Below, piece after piece: positions 36,790 through 45,771 of a stretch of DNA of 64,000 bases. The notes under the pieces were generated by a model. It made no database searches. It was not told where the DNA came from and worked only from the letters and a program-made list of their open reading frames with translations. The first letter of the stretch is position 1; each line of letters opens with the position of its first letter. Position numbers and translations under genes: made by a program. This stretch comes from UASB124 sp964446935 (GTDB lineage: Bacteria > Babelota > Babeliae > Babelales > RVW-14): NCBI GenBank assembly GCA_964446935.1, contig CAYUQI010000003.1, forward strand, positions 1-64,000. Direction: 5' to 3'.

Positions 36790-37773
36790 ATGCGCAAAGC
36801 ATTTTTTGATTGTTTATTTGAGCAAGCCCATCACGACCATAATCTTTATTTAATGATTGGTGATGTTGGGTTCTCTGTCGTTGAATCATTTCAACAAACG
36901 TTCCCTCAACGTTTTATCAACGCTGGTATTGCCGAACAAAACATGATTGGTGTAGCTGCAGGACTTGCAATGGCTGGCAAAAATGTCTATGTCTATTCAA
37001 TCGTTCCCTTCGTCACCATGCGCGGTTTTGAACAAATCCGTAATAATCTGTGCTATCAAAAACTTCAAGTCAAACTTATTGGCGTTGGCGGCGGTTTTTC
37101 ATATGGCGCTCTCGGCGTCACGCATCATGCTATCGAAGATATTGCCATCATGCGCGCATTACCTGAAATGTCCGTCGTAGCACCAGCTAATAAATACGAA
37201 GCTTCAGCATTATTTGGTGATATCAATGAGAAATTGGGCCCCGTGTATATTCGTCTTTCAAATAATGAAGAATTAGTAACATACCCCAAAAACACTACCC
37301 CGAAGTTTGGTAAAACAATTGTCATAACACCACATCACCAACGATATATCATTGCCACCGGCAATGCATTAGATCTTGCTTATCAAACACAACAGCACCT
37401 TGCTACCATAGGAATAGACATAGGACTTGCCAGCATGCCAACCATCAAACCATTGGATTACGAATTCTTGGCCAATCAATCACTGCAAGCACTTTTCACC
37501 ATTGAAGAACATTCAATTGTCGGAGGGCTTGGTGAAAGTATTGCAAGCACGCTCTTCCGTCTAGGCCGTAATACCATTACATTCCATTCATTTGGCGTTA
37601 ATGACGTCTATGCTCACGGAGCTGGCACACGAAGTTTTTTGAAGGAGCAAGCAGGATTGAGTAAGGAAAAGATTGCGGAGGTAATTGTAGAGAAGTTAAA
37701 AGGAGTTCATGGTTCGAGACACTCGGCCGATGGCCTCGTTCCTCACCACGAACGGGACATCAGATTTTTTTAG
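36790..37773 (+). CDS. Transketolase, C-terminal subunit, with repeat-derived tail
   Basis: This 327-residue subunit provides the pyrimidine-binding domain (RFINAGIAEQNMIGVAAGLA with the catalytic Glu, then YSIVPFVTMRGFEQIRN) and the C-terminal domain (TIEEHSIVGGLGE). It begins two bases after the N-terminal subunit stop, so the two are co-translated. The last 20 or so residues, starting around HGSRHSADG, are encoded by the left arm of an inverted repeat (37702-37757) and do not look like transketolase. The original C-terminus was probably near EVIVEKLKG. Confidence 0.88.
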   Translation: MRKAFFDCLFEQAHHDHNLYLMIGDVGFSVVESFQQTFPQRFINAGIAEQNMIGVAAGLAMAGKNVYVYSIVPFVTMRGFEQIRNNLCYQKLQVKLIGVGGGFSYGALGVTHHAIEDIAIMRALPEMSVVAPANKYEASALFGDINEKLGPVYIRLSNNEELVTYPKNTTPKFGKTIVITPHHQRYIIATGNALDLAYQTQQHLATIGIDIGLASMPTIKPLDYEFLANQSLQALFTIEEHSIVGGLGESIASTLFRLGRNTITFHSFGVNDVYAHGAGTRSFLKEQAGLSKEKIAEVIVEKLKGVHGSRHSADGLVPHHERDIRFF

Positions 37774-37888
37774 CTCATGCAAAGATCACCTTGTTTAAAA
37801 TAGCAGTAAAAACAATGAATCCCGTTCGTGGTGAGGAGCCAGCCGTAGCTCAACAGAGCGAAGGCAGGCGTCTCGAACCATGAACTCC
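37702..37888. repeat. Long inverted repeat, family C
   Basis: The left arm (37702-37757) runs from GGAGTTCATGGTTCGAGAC to CCTCACCACGAACGGGA, and the right arm (37820-37888) from TCCCGTTCGTGGTGAGGA to GTCTCGAACCATGAACTCC. The ends match exactly, with about 62 bases between. The right arm carries an additional CCAGCCGTAGCTC..GAGCGAAGGCAGGC element. The left arm lies inside the transketolase C-terminal gene, and the right arm ends two bases before the next ATG. Confidence 0.85.
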
Positions 37889-37890
37889 AT

Positions 37891-39387
37891 ATGATCCAAA
37901 CACAAACTATGAAAACAATGCAACCAAAACACCTTAAAATCATCCTCAGCATCATCCTCTTCCTTCTCATCTTCTGCATTCTCGGCCTCCCTTTCACCAA
38001 CTGGGGGTTCAAGACGGATGATTGGGGGAACATTCAGCACAGCGTACTCAAAAGCTGGCAACAATTCTTGGATCTGTTCACAGAAGGCAACATGGAACGC
38101 TTCTGCAATCCATCCAATTCAGAACCGTGCCAACAAGCGTTTTTCCAAGGACTCTATCGCCCACTCTCTTTTATTTATTACTTTCTACAGTACTGTATTT
38201 TTGGTATTCAACCCTATGGCTTTTATCTTGTTACCGTTGGACTGCATGCCATTAACAGCGTTCTGTTGTTTCTCTTGTTTTCACGCATAACCCCATTGAT
38301 TTATTCATTTTTTGCTGCGCTGTTTTTTGGTTTTCACCCAAGCTTATTCAATTGGCTTGGATGGACAAGTGCTCAAACATACTTCATTGAGCTATTCACC
38401 CTGCTGCTTATTGTGTGTACACTCATTACCTACCTTCGATCTAAAAAAATTATTTTTTACATAACAGCATGCATATTGTTTTTATTGAATCTTTTTTTAA
38501 AAGAACAAAGCATTTTTTTGCCATTCTGGCTTGTTGGAGCATTGTACTTATGCCAGAAAGCGGTAACAACAACCTCTGTTCCATTTCTCAAAACCATAGC
38601 GCAAAGTATCAAGTTATCATCGGTCTTTTGGCTTATCAGTTTTTTCTATATCACCGTCAGATTGCATTATTTCCCGCTCACCAATCAAACCTCAACACTT
38701 ACCTTTCAACCAACATGGCACTCATTTATCACACGAATGTCGGCTCGATTGTTTGATTTTATTACCTATATCAACGATCTTTTGGGATTGTCGTGGCTGC
38801 CGTACAATATTCGATTGATCAAGGGATTCATAATAACGACCATACTTATAACCATTGCGTGGCTGTGGTGGAGAAACACAAAAAAAATATATGTTATATT
38901 TGGGTTGATAAGCATCCCTCTCTTTAGTTGGCCAGCGCTCTTAATGCATTACCAACCTCGATACATCTATATGGCTTTGCCATGGACATTGTTCATCGTG
39001 CTCATGCTTATTACGTATAAAAATCATCAAAGTACTCGCTGGACAAAGCGCATTGGGAAAATTGCAATCACCTTAGTTATTTGTTTTAATGCTGCGTTTC
39101 TTGTACATCATTTAAACAGACGGCAAAAAATTCTACATATGATTACCGTTGCATTCCAGGATCTTGCCAAAGATCCACGTATTAACAACCGCTGTCTTTA
39201 TTTTCTTGGATTACCAGATCAATGGTTCCAACAAGGAACCGCTCAGGCCATCTGGCTTTTAACCGACAATGATAGCAACCCTATATTTCAGGGGGCTCTC
39301 AGCATTACTGCAAATGAACGCTCCCGCAATCATAATCCACTCTGTGTGGTGTGGGATGATAACACTAAAAAGTTTAGGGTTGTATGA
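37891..39387 (+). CDS. GT-C type polytopic membrane protein, paralog 1
   Basis: The 498-residue protein has about eleven hydrophobic helices. The first extracytoplasmic loop has FKTDDWGN, an acidic pair after the first helix as in GT-C glycosyltransferases, followed by YRPLSFIYYFLQYCIFG and HAINSVLLF. A short soluble domain closes the protein (after about residue 410) with FLGLPDQWFQQGTAQAIW. It belongs with two immediate paralogs at 39685 and 41195. It would be expected to use a polyprenyl-linked sugar on the periplasmic side. The repeat-derived leader leaves no clear ribosome site; an in-frame ATG at codon 7 is an alternative start. Confidence 0.72.
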   Translation: MIQTQTMKTMQPKHLKIILSIILFLLIFCILGLPFTNWGFKTDDWGNIQHSVLKSWQQFLDLFTEGNMERFCNPSNSEPCQQAFFQGLYRPLSFIYYFLQYCIFGIQPYGFYLVTVGLHAINSVLLFLLFSRITPLIYSFFAALFFGFHPSLFNWLGWTSAQTYFIELFTLLLIVCTLITYLRSKKIIFYITACILFLLNLFLKEQSIFLPFWLVGALYLCQKAVTTTSVPFLKTIAQSIKLSSVFWLISFFYITVRLHYFPLTNQTSTLTFQPTWHSFITRMSARLFDFITYINDLLGLSWLPYNIRLIKGFIITTILITIAWLWWRNTKKIYVIFGLISIPLFSWPALLMHYQPRYIYMALPWTLFIVLMLITYKNHQSTRWTKRIGKIAITLVICFNAAFLVHHLNRRQKILHMITVAFQDLAKDPRINNRCLYFLGLPDQWFQQGTAQAIWLLTDNDSNPIFQGALSITANERSRNHNPLCVVWDDNTKKFRVV

Positions 39388-39474
39388 AGACACTAATTAC
39401 GTCATTCCAGCGCACGCACAATGTGATCAATTTAAGGGCGCTTAATCCTAAAATAAAGACTTATAAGCTTCTTG

Positions 39475-39626
39475 GTCGTACCGGCGAAGGCCGGTATCCA
39501 GGCCTAACCACTCAAATTAATCAGACACAATACCCCGAATTATTTTATTCGACGAAAATATTCGTCTATTCATCTGATTGTTTTGAGCCAATCTATTTTC
39601 TGGATACCGGCCTTCGCCGGTACGAC
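39475..39626. repeat. Inverted repeat, family B
   Basis: The left arm GTCGTACCGGCGAAGGCCGG (39475-39501) and the right arm CCGGCCTTCGCCGGTACGAC (39600-39626) are exact reverse complements over 27 bases, about 98 bases apart. Each arm contains its own small hairpin. It separates GT-C paralogs 1 and 2. A short frame ending in FLDTGLRRYDG across it is an artefact of the repeat. Confidence 0.88.
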
Positions 39627-39684
39627 GGATAGCCCTTTATTTTACGGTAAAAAATTCTTAATAAGAATGACATAAGGTACATCA

Positions 39685-41198
39685 ATGCAAATAAGTATGA
39701 AGAACAGAACAAAAAACATCAGTCTCTCACTCCTTTTATTTCTTATCGTTTTTATGCTTTTAGGCATTCCTTTCACCCAGTGGTGGTTCAATGGTTGTGA
39801 TGATTTTCAGGGACTCTATATTGCCTATACAACAAAGACATGGAGAGCTTTGTTTAATTTTTTCCGCAATGGAAACTTACTGCAAGAAATTGGACCATCT
39901 AATTGTCATCATGAAGGACAATCTTACTTTTTTTCAACCTACTATCGCCCACTGTACCTTGTGTATATCACATTACAGTATTGGCTCTTTGGCACCAACG
40001 GTTATTGGTATTTTTTATGCAATGTATTCTTTCATGCCATCAATACCGTTCTGCTCTTTACTATTTTTCGATGGTTCACGGGGTCATTACCAGCTTTTTT
40101 AACAGCACTGCTTTTTGCCTTTCATCCCCAAATCGGCTATCGCTTTGGCGCCATTGTTAATCTCCATTATTACATCAACGTCATGCTCTGTTTNNNNNNN
40201 NNNNNNNNNNNNNNNNNNNNNNNNNNNNNNNNNNNNNNNNNNNNNNNNNNNNNNNNNNNNNNNNNNNNNNNNNNNNNNNNNNNNNNNNNNNNNTACAAAC
40301 CAAAATAACAGAGGGGCTTGTTGCCCTGTATGACGTCTTCAGTCTTTCCTGGCTCCCCTGGGGACATCCACTACTGCGTGCAAGTCTATTATTGTTATTC
40401 TGCACACTCTTTTTCATTCTTTTTATTACCAACGCCCGAAAACGCTATTTACTCTTTTGTCTCGGCAGCACAGCGCTTATGCTCTGGCCCGCAACCATTG
40501 GCCATTACAGCCCACGATACATGTATGAGGCGTATTATTTTGTACTATTGGCTTTTATTTTTTGTTTTCAATACAGCACATTATCAATGGAAAAAATAAA
40601 AGTACTTGGACTCATAGCCCTGTCACTGTTTGTTATCTTTAATGGAGCTTGCACCATAGAAAATTTTTATTATCGCGAACAAAAAATGGCTATCTTTGCT
40701 CACGCTATCAAAGACCTGGCCGCACAACCTGCACTAAAAAACAGAGCACTTTGCTTACTGACATATCCTATGGATGGGCTTGGCGATCAACCATCGCACC
40801 TGCTTAAAGTTCTACGCAATAATGTTATATCGCCAATTTATTGCGACACGTCAGGAGCACTTGTCCAGGCAGATTCGAACATTATACGAACTACCAGATG
40901 GCGTAATATTATCAGTAGCTATTACACGCATAACTATGTACATATACACCCAGTAGCCGGCGGTTTTCGGCTTGTTTCAGATAATCCACGCAAAATTCAT
41001 TTTTTTCTTTCTGATGAAAACAATGGCTATTCAGTAGGCAAAAAAATTATTCATCACAAAGAGCGGGTCGGTAATGGGGAGGTGGTAACAGATTTCAGTC
41101 TCATCATCGACCAACTGTACTTAAAACAAAATCCAGTATTTGTTGCCTGGAATTATAAAACAGAAAAATTCGATATTATTGAAAGTTCCCACATATGA
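39685..41198 (+). CDS. GT-C type polytopic membrane protein, paralog 2, interrupted by a gap
   Basis: The N-terminal part (to 40193) has the same plan as the protein at 37891: a first helix ending FTQWWFNGCDDFQG, then YYRPLYLVYITLQYWLFG and HAINTVLLF. After the gap the frame from 40296 shows LYDVFSLSWLPWG, which aligns with INDLLGLSWLPYN of paralog 1, then PATIGHYSPRYMYE and a C-terminal soluble domain. The two halves are therefore one gene, with an unknown number of bases missing. The stop codon overlaps the next ATG as ATGA. Confidence 0.75.
40194..40293. other. Assembly gap of 100 N
   Basis: It falls inside GT-C paralog 2. Comparison with paralog 1 indicates that more than 100 bases of coding sequence may be missing (roughly helices 5 to 8 are absent), so the true gap is probably several hundred bases. 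Confidence 0.95.
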
Positions 41199-42904
41199 AA
41201 GCCCTCGCTTTTGCATCATATATACGTAACAAAACATTACTAATCAGTCTTGGTATCTTTGTAGGCATTGTACTCACGTATCTGCTTTTTGCCCCTCAAT
41301 GGTTCTTTGATGGTGAAGATTTTGGGTTATTGCTCAAAAGTATGGATTGTCACTCTTTCAAAGACTTTTTAAATTTTTTCGTGTATGGAGATGTTAATGG
41401 ACATTCAACGCCCATTGAGCTGTCATCAACACTGGTAAATCAGTTACCACACCAAACCCCATTTGTTTTTTATCGCCCATTAGTTTTTGTATACCTCTCC
41501 ATCCAATATTATTTTTTCGGATTAACTCCATCATGCTTTTTTATTACAACCATTATCATACATGCAGCAATAGCAACACTTTTATTCTTTGGTATCAAAA
41601 AATTTTCAAACACGCTGCTTGCGCTTGTATGCACATTATTTTTTGCGTTTCATCCTCTACTGTGGGGGTGGTTAGGCAAAATTGATACTCAGCAGCACCA
41701 ATTCAATGTTCTTTTTTTGTTAATCGCCATCATAGCACTCACGCGGTGGTTGGAATCAAAGCAATATTCATTTTATATTGTATCAATCATATGCTTCACA
41801 ATATGTGTACTCACACGAGAAACATATTTTATAGTCCCATTATTTTTATTTTTCTTTATCCCATACCTCTCATCTCAGAAATTTTCGCAGTGGGAGCGAA
41901 TAAAAATTTGTTCTGGTTTTTTGCTGCCAATTATGACATCATTTTTTCTCCGGTTTACTCTTTATCCAACGTTTTCTACCGCACAACACTACATTTTGAA
42001 TTCTTTGTTTAATCCATCAATGATTGCTTCCAAAATACATAGCATCACAACATTCCTTTACAACCTTTTTTGGCTTCAATGGTTTTCTGTTTCTGCCTAT
42101 GATTTTGCCGCAGCCTCTTCACTTTTATTGTTTTATAGAGTCTACAAAGGCACCATTCTTTGCTTGGTTATTCTTTTATTGGCCACAAACTCGCAAAAAA
42201 AATTGCTTGGACTCTTATGCATAAGCATTGTAGCACTTCATTGGCCGCTCATCTTCACTCCGTATTGGGGATTCAGATTTTCTTATGAAGCCTTACCATT
42301 GTGTGCTGTTACACTTGCCTGTCTTGTTAATTATAGCCGGCTGCAACAGGCAATAAGAAATATCTTTCTCGTGCTTATATTAACCCTCATCCCTTTCAAT
42401 GCTTCAACCATTTTTGATTGCATGCATCGCATTATGCAATCACCACAAAAAATATATTCAGCGCTCATGAACGCAAGAAATAATCCAAAAGTAGAACTTC
42501 ATTCCTGCCCGTTGCTTGTTATCGGCACGGCACACCATCACACTCACTTTGGCATCATTCAAGCTTTGCAGGTTTATCGCGTTAATCGTACGCTTCCTCA
42601 TTATTATCTTATCGATCTTAAACTTCATAACATGTGTTCATCAGCGGAAATACAAAAGCATCTGATAATAACCAAAGAAAATGCTCACATTAGACTTAAA
42701 ACACGAGATAAAGCATGTGTATGGTTTTCAATCGATACAACAAATCATGATTTATTTTTTCTCAGCGATATTGTTATTAACGAGCAAACAAACGATCACA
42801 AGATTACTGACCTTACACTTGTTTTTGATACCGCATATTATCCAGACAATCTTGCTATCGTCACATTTGTATTAGATGAAGAACAATTTGTGGTACTGGG
42901 TTAA
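41195..42904 (+). CDS. GT-C type polytopic membrane protein, paralog 3
   Basis: The 569-residue protein repeats the plan of its two upstream neighbours: LLFAPQWFFDGEDFG (acidic residues after helix 1), FYRPLVFVYLSIQYYFFG, LLFFAFHPLLWGWLGK, TRETYFIVPLF, and a C-terminal soluble region of about 150 residues. Its start overlaps the previous stop codon (ATGA), so it is probably translationally coupled. Three tandem diverged copies suggest different sugar or acceptor specificities within one periplasmic glycan system. Which sugar each one uses cannot be deduced. Confidence 0.75.
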   Translation: MKALAFASYIRNKTLLISLGIFVGIVLTYLLFAPQWFFDGEDFGLLLKSMDCHSFKDFLNFFVYGDVNGHSTPIELSSTLVNQLPHQTPFVFYRPLVFVYLSIQYYFFGLTPSCFFITTIIIHAAIATLLFFGIKKFSNTLLALVCTLFFAFHPLLWGWLGKIDTQQHQFNVLFLLIAIIALTRWLESKQYSFYIVSIICFTICVLTRETYFIVPLFLFFFIPYLSSQKFSQWERIKICSGFLLPIMTSFFLRFTLYPTFSTAQHYILNSLFNPSMIASKIHSITTFLYNLFWLQWFSVSAYDFAAASSLLLFYRVYKGTILCLVILLLATNSQKKLLGLLCISIVALHWPLIFTPYWGFRFSYEALPLCAVTLACLVNYSRLQQAIRNIFLVLILTLIPFNASTIFDCMHRIMQSPQKIYSALMNARNNPKVELHSCPLLVIGTAHHHTHFGIIQALQVYRVNRTLPHYYLIDLKLHNMCSSAEIQKHLIITKENAHIRLKTRDKACVWFSIDTTNHDLFFLSDIVINEQTNDHKITDLTLVFDTAYYPDNLAIVTFVLDEEQFVVLG

Positions 42905-42941
42905 TTAGACCTCTTCTGAAAACATAAAATTTATGACAAAT

Positions 42942-42993
42942 TGGTATCCAGAAATACCAATTCAAGCTGGATACCGGCTTTCGCCGGTACGAC
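42942..42993. repeat. Family B repeat, partial copy
   Basis: TGGTATCCAG is followed, after AAATACCAATTCAAG, by CTGGATACCGGCTTTCGCCGGTACGAC. The right arm matches family B (one base different from 39600-39626) while the left is reduced to its inner end. It lies between the convergent GT-C paralog 3 and the fucosyltransferase-like gene. Confidence 0.8.
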
Positions 42994-43091
42994 GTACAAG
43001 GTTGGTCCTTCTTACCGTACAAAATACGATGGTATTCGTGTTAAAAATGAGAGAGACAACTGGTTTCAGAAGAGATCTATTGTTTTTAAAT

Positions 43092-44984
43092 TTATCGCTG
43101 CCGTAGAACAAAAATTGGTTGATGTGAACCACCAACATCACTTTTCTTTTGCAAATCACCTGTGTTAAATCCAAAAGAATCAACTATCTCCCATCCTGCA
43201 ATTAATAAAGGAAATCTTAGTTCTCCGTATATTCGATGAAGATTCCAAACTAAAGAATCTTGCCCAATCGGAACTGCAAGGAAGAGAAGCCCCTCTTTTT
43301 TTAGCATAGTTTTAGCTTTTTGCATCGCCTTTATGTCACCATATGGATCAAGACGATCGCCATAGCGCCCCAAACCATCATGCTCAAAACTCGATATCGA
43401 AACAAGCACATCAAACAACTGTGGATTTTTATCATACTCAGTAACCGTCATAACATTCAATCGTGAGTCTTGACTAATAATTTTATTATATTCAATTGTT
43501 GTTGGCAGACCGCCATAAGCAAGAACAATACTTTCATACCATGGGGTAACCGATCCCAATACAGCAACATTTTTATTACTAACAAAGGCATTATACTTTT
43601 CAAGCGCTTGATAAAGATAAGTATCAGTTGCCCCATAATAATGAGTCTTTTTTTGTTGGGCTTCACTTATAAAAGAATTAATTTCGTTTTTACTATAAAT
43701 GATAGGATTGTTGTCGCTATAACTGTCATCTCTATACAAATAGGTAACAGGAATATTATTGGACATCGTATAGCCATCATATAAAGATCGTGGTATGTCT
43801 CTGCATGGAGAAGAAAAAACATTAAAGAGTTGTAACACATGTTTTTTATGCTCTTCTGTTATCTCATTAAAACTAAAAAACTTTGCGCTATTTGTGTTAT
43901 GATCTCTAAAAATGATACTAACATTATCTATGAGTAAATAAGCCTGATTAAGTGGCGGTTCTATCAGTGTTGCTGAATCCTGTGGATAAATTATTATTTT
44001 ATGATTACCAATAAGTTGGGCTATTAACGCGAAGCCTGATTCTGGTTTAATCAAACAATCAAAATGTGACATAGCATGGATATCTTCAAAGAGGCTTTGT
44101 TTATTGGAGTCAACATCATACGTATCGTCTTTTCTACAAGCAAAAGTAATATTGGAACGACCAATTTTTTTCTTAAACCGTTCAATTATTTGTTTTGGAT
44201 TTTTATCATCAGTAAATATGTATACAAACAAAGGACAATTGTTCAAAAGATTTGATAATTTTATAATTTGGTCGACATAAAATTGCTCGGTTGGAAATCT
44301 CAAAGGGCAAAACATATCAGCGCCACGTGGAAACGTTGGGTTACTTATTTTTTGAGCAATAATTCGGTCCCATTCATCCTGGTACTGAACAGATGATAAA
44401 GCACCATCCCCACCGCTGCCCTTTCTCACATGAACAGCAACGGTTATTTTATCGGATGGCAAAGGCGTTTCTGTTACTTGTTTGTTTATTGTTAATGCTT
44501 TCTTTAACTCAGAACCAAAAGAAGGATGCTCAATCGCATAAAAAAATATATTTGTGTAAATACCTGGCCACGAAAGTGTTTCAACTAACGTTGATGCAAA
44601 ATGCGATCCGGTACCCATACCGACAATAAAAAGCGTGGACGCTTTGTCGTTCTTCAAATGTTCAATTAATTCATCTTCTGTTTTAATATCAATAACATTC
44701 GTAAAAGTGCTTTTAAAATCGGTGTTGAGAGATTGATCAACTTTATCAATTGAAAAAAAATCTGATTGTTTAAATTCAGTAGCACAAAAGGGGATGTTAT
44801 ATTTATATGCAAACCATTTTGCTAGACAATATGAATAAACATTATCCCCCAAACGCCCAGCCTCTTGTCTATTTGTTATGGCAAATTGGTGTGCTGAGAT
44901 TTTGTTTATTCCAACCAACGATATCCCAATTAATACAATACTTATAGAAATAAAGAATGTTTTAATTTTATTACTAAAAGACAT
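43092..44984 (-). CDS. Exported fucosyltransferase-like protein fused to a DUF268 domain
   Basis: The 630-residue product starts with a signal peptide (hydrophobic residues 8-25, then ISA). Residues of about 36-400 resemble GT11/GT23 fucosyltransferases: GRLGDNVYSYCLAKWFAYK near the start, and H185-V-R187-K-G189, the HxRxG signature that binds GDP-fucose. Residues of about 475-630 are a DUF268 domain with VAVLGSVTPWYES, SISSFEHDGLGRYGDR, LDPYGD and GELRFPLLIAGWE, a methyltransferase-like family of unknown activity. The two parts may act on the same glycan. GDP-fucose genes (gmd, fcl) are 8 kb away. The ATG at 44984 has AGGAG upstream and is preferred to the GTG just before it. Confidence 0.78.
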   Translation of the reverse strand: MSFSNKIKTFFISISIVLIGISLVGINKISAHQFAITNRQEAGRLGDNVYSYCLAKWFAYKYNIPFCATEFKQSDFFSIDKVDQSLNTDFKSTFTNVIDIKTEDELIEHLKNDKASTLFIVGMGTGSHFASTLVETLSWPGIYTNIFFYAIEHPSFGSELKKALTINKQVTETPLPSDKITVAVHVRKGSGGDGALSSVQYQDEWDRIIAQKISNPTFPRGADMFCPLRFPTEQFYVDQIIKLSNLLNNCPLFVYIFTDDKNPKQIIERFKKKIGRSNITFACRKDDTYDVDSNKQSLFEDIHAMSHFDCLIKPESGFALIAQLIGNHKIIIYPQDSATLIEPPLNQAYLLIDNVSIIFRDHNTNSAKFFSFNEITEEHKKHVLQLFNVFSSPCRDIPRSLYDGYTMSNNIPVTYLYRDDSYSDNNPIIYSKNEINSFISEAQQKKTHYYGATDTYLYQALEKYNAFVSNKNVAVLGSVTPWYESIVLAYGGLPTTIEYNKIISQDSRLNVMTVTEYDKNPQLFDVLVSISSFEHDGLGRYGDRLDPYGDIKAMQKAKTMLKKEGLLFLAVPIGQDSLVWNLHRIYGELRFPLLIAGWEIVDSFGFNTGDLQKKSDVGGSHQPIFVLRQR

Positions 44985-45025
44985 CACCGCTCCTTTTCTC
45001 TATCCTTTAAAAATTACTATACTGT

Positions 45026-45049
45026 TCACCATAAATTAATTTATGGTGA
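45026..45049. promoter_or_regulatory. Perfect 24-bp palindrome, candidate operator
   Basis: TCACCATAAATT is followed directly by its exact reverse complement, with no central spacer. It lies between two divergent exported-protein genes, about 40 bases from the start of the one at 44984. On the minus strand it is flanked by TTGACG on one side and TATAGT on the other, so it could overlap that promoter. A dimeric regulator site is a plausible reading; a small hairpin is the alternative. Confidence 0.4.
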
Positions 45050-45101
45050 CGTCAAGAAGGACAATAAAAATATCTAGCCGTTTGGTTTAGCCTTTAAAAG
45101 C

Positions 45102-45130
45102 TTGATTTTCTTATCTCTCCACTATATAAC
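45102..45130 (+). promoter_or_regulatory. Candidate sigma-70 promoter
   Basis: TTGATT (45102-45107) and TATAAC (45125-45130) have the ideal 17-base spacing and lie about 57 bases before the GTG start at 45187. It was found by eye. Confidence 0.42.
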
Positions 45131-45186
45131 AATCAGTAGTTGAAAATTTTCTGCTAACTATCAAATATCGAAAAAAAGGAGTTTCC

Positions 45187-45771
45187 GTGTTTTTAAATAA
45201 ATACTTATTTTTGTTATTGATATGGTCCACCACTTCACTCAAGGCAGACATGACATCTGAAGGATTTGAACGTTTTTTAAATTATTACTTCGTTGAGACA
45301 GGAACCAATTCTGGAGGCGGAGTCAAATTGGCTTTAAGAGCTAATTTTTCAGAAATTCATTCAATAGAAATTGACAATAATCTGGCAACCAATGCTCAAA
45401 TTATGTTTAAGAATTTTAACAACATACATATTTGGATTGGAGATTCTGGTTCTATTCTTTGGAATGTTATTAAAGATATGAACAAACCAATAACCTTCTG
45501 GTTAGATGGACATAATTCGAGCGGAATCCTGCTAGCAAAGGGGAAGAATACCCCAATTCTTAATGAACTCGATCAAATAAAATTACATCCAATAAAAACA
45601 CATACCATCATTATTGATGATGTACGGCTCTTTGGCTCGGCAGAATTTGATTTCATCACTAAAGAACAAGTTATTCAAAAAATTTTAGGAATCAATCCTC
45701 ACTATGTCATCACCTATGTCAATGGCACTTACGGCGGTGATATTATGGTTGCCCAAATCAACGAAAAATAG
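45187..45771 (+). CDS. Exported small methyltransferase-like protein
   Basis: This 194-residue protein begins at a GTG with AGGAG upstream. It has a signal peptide (MFLNKYLFLLL, ending near KAD at 21), then a Rossmann-type fold: YFVETGTNSGGGVKLAL (glycine loop), IHSIEIDNN (acidic second strand), FWLDGHNSSG and HTIIIDDVRLFG. A similar arrangement occurs in bacterial proteins annotated as class I SAM methyltransferases. Its role is unknown. It converges with the GT2 gene at 45758 and overlaps it by 14 bases. Confidence 0.68.
   Translation: MFLNKYLFLLLIWSTTSLKADMTSEGFERFLNYYFVETGTNSGGGVKLALRANFSEIHSIEIDNNLATNAQIMFKNFNNIHIWIGDSGSILWNVIKDMNKPITFWLDGHNSSGILLAKGKNTPILNELDQIKLHPIKTHTIIIDDVRLFGSAEFDFITKEQVIQKILGINPHYVITYVNGTYGGDIMVAQINEK

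Noticed and set aside
39384..39632. An 82-codon plus-strand frame overlapping the end of GT-C paralog 1
   Set aside because: Its second half (GRTGEGRYPG and FLDTGLRRYDG) is translated from the family B inverted repeat, a familiar source of false genes; no ribosome site.
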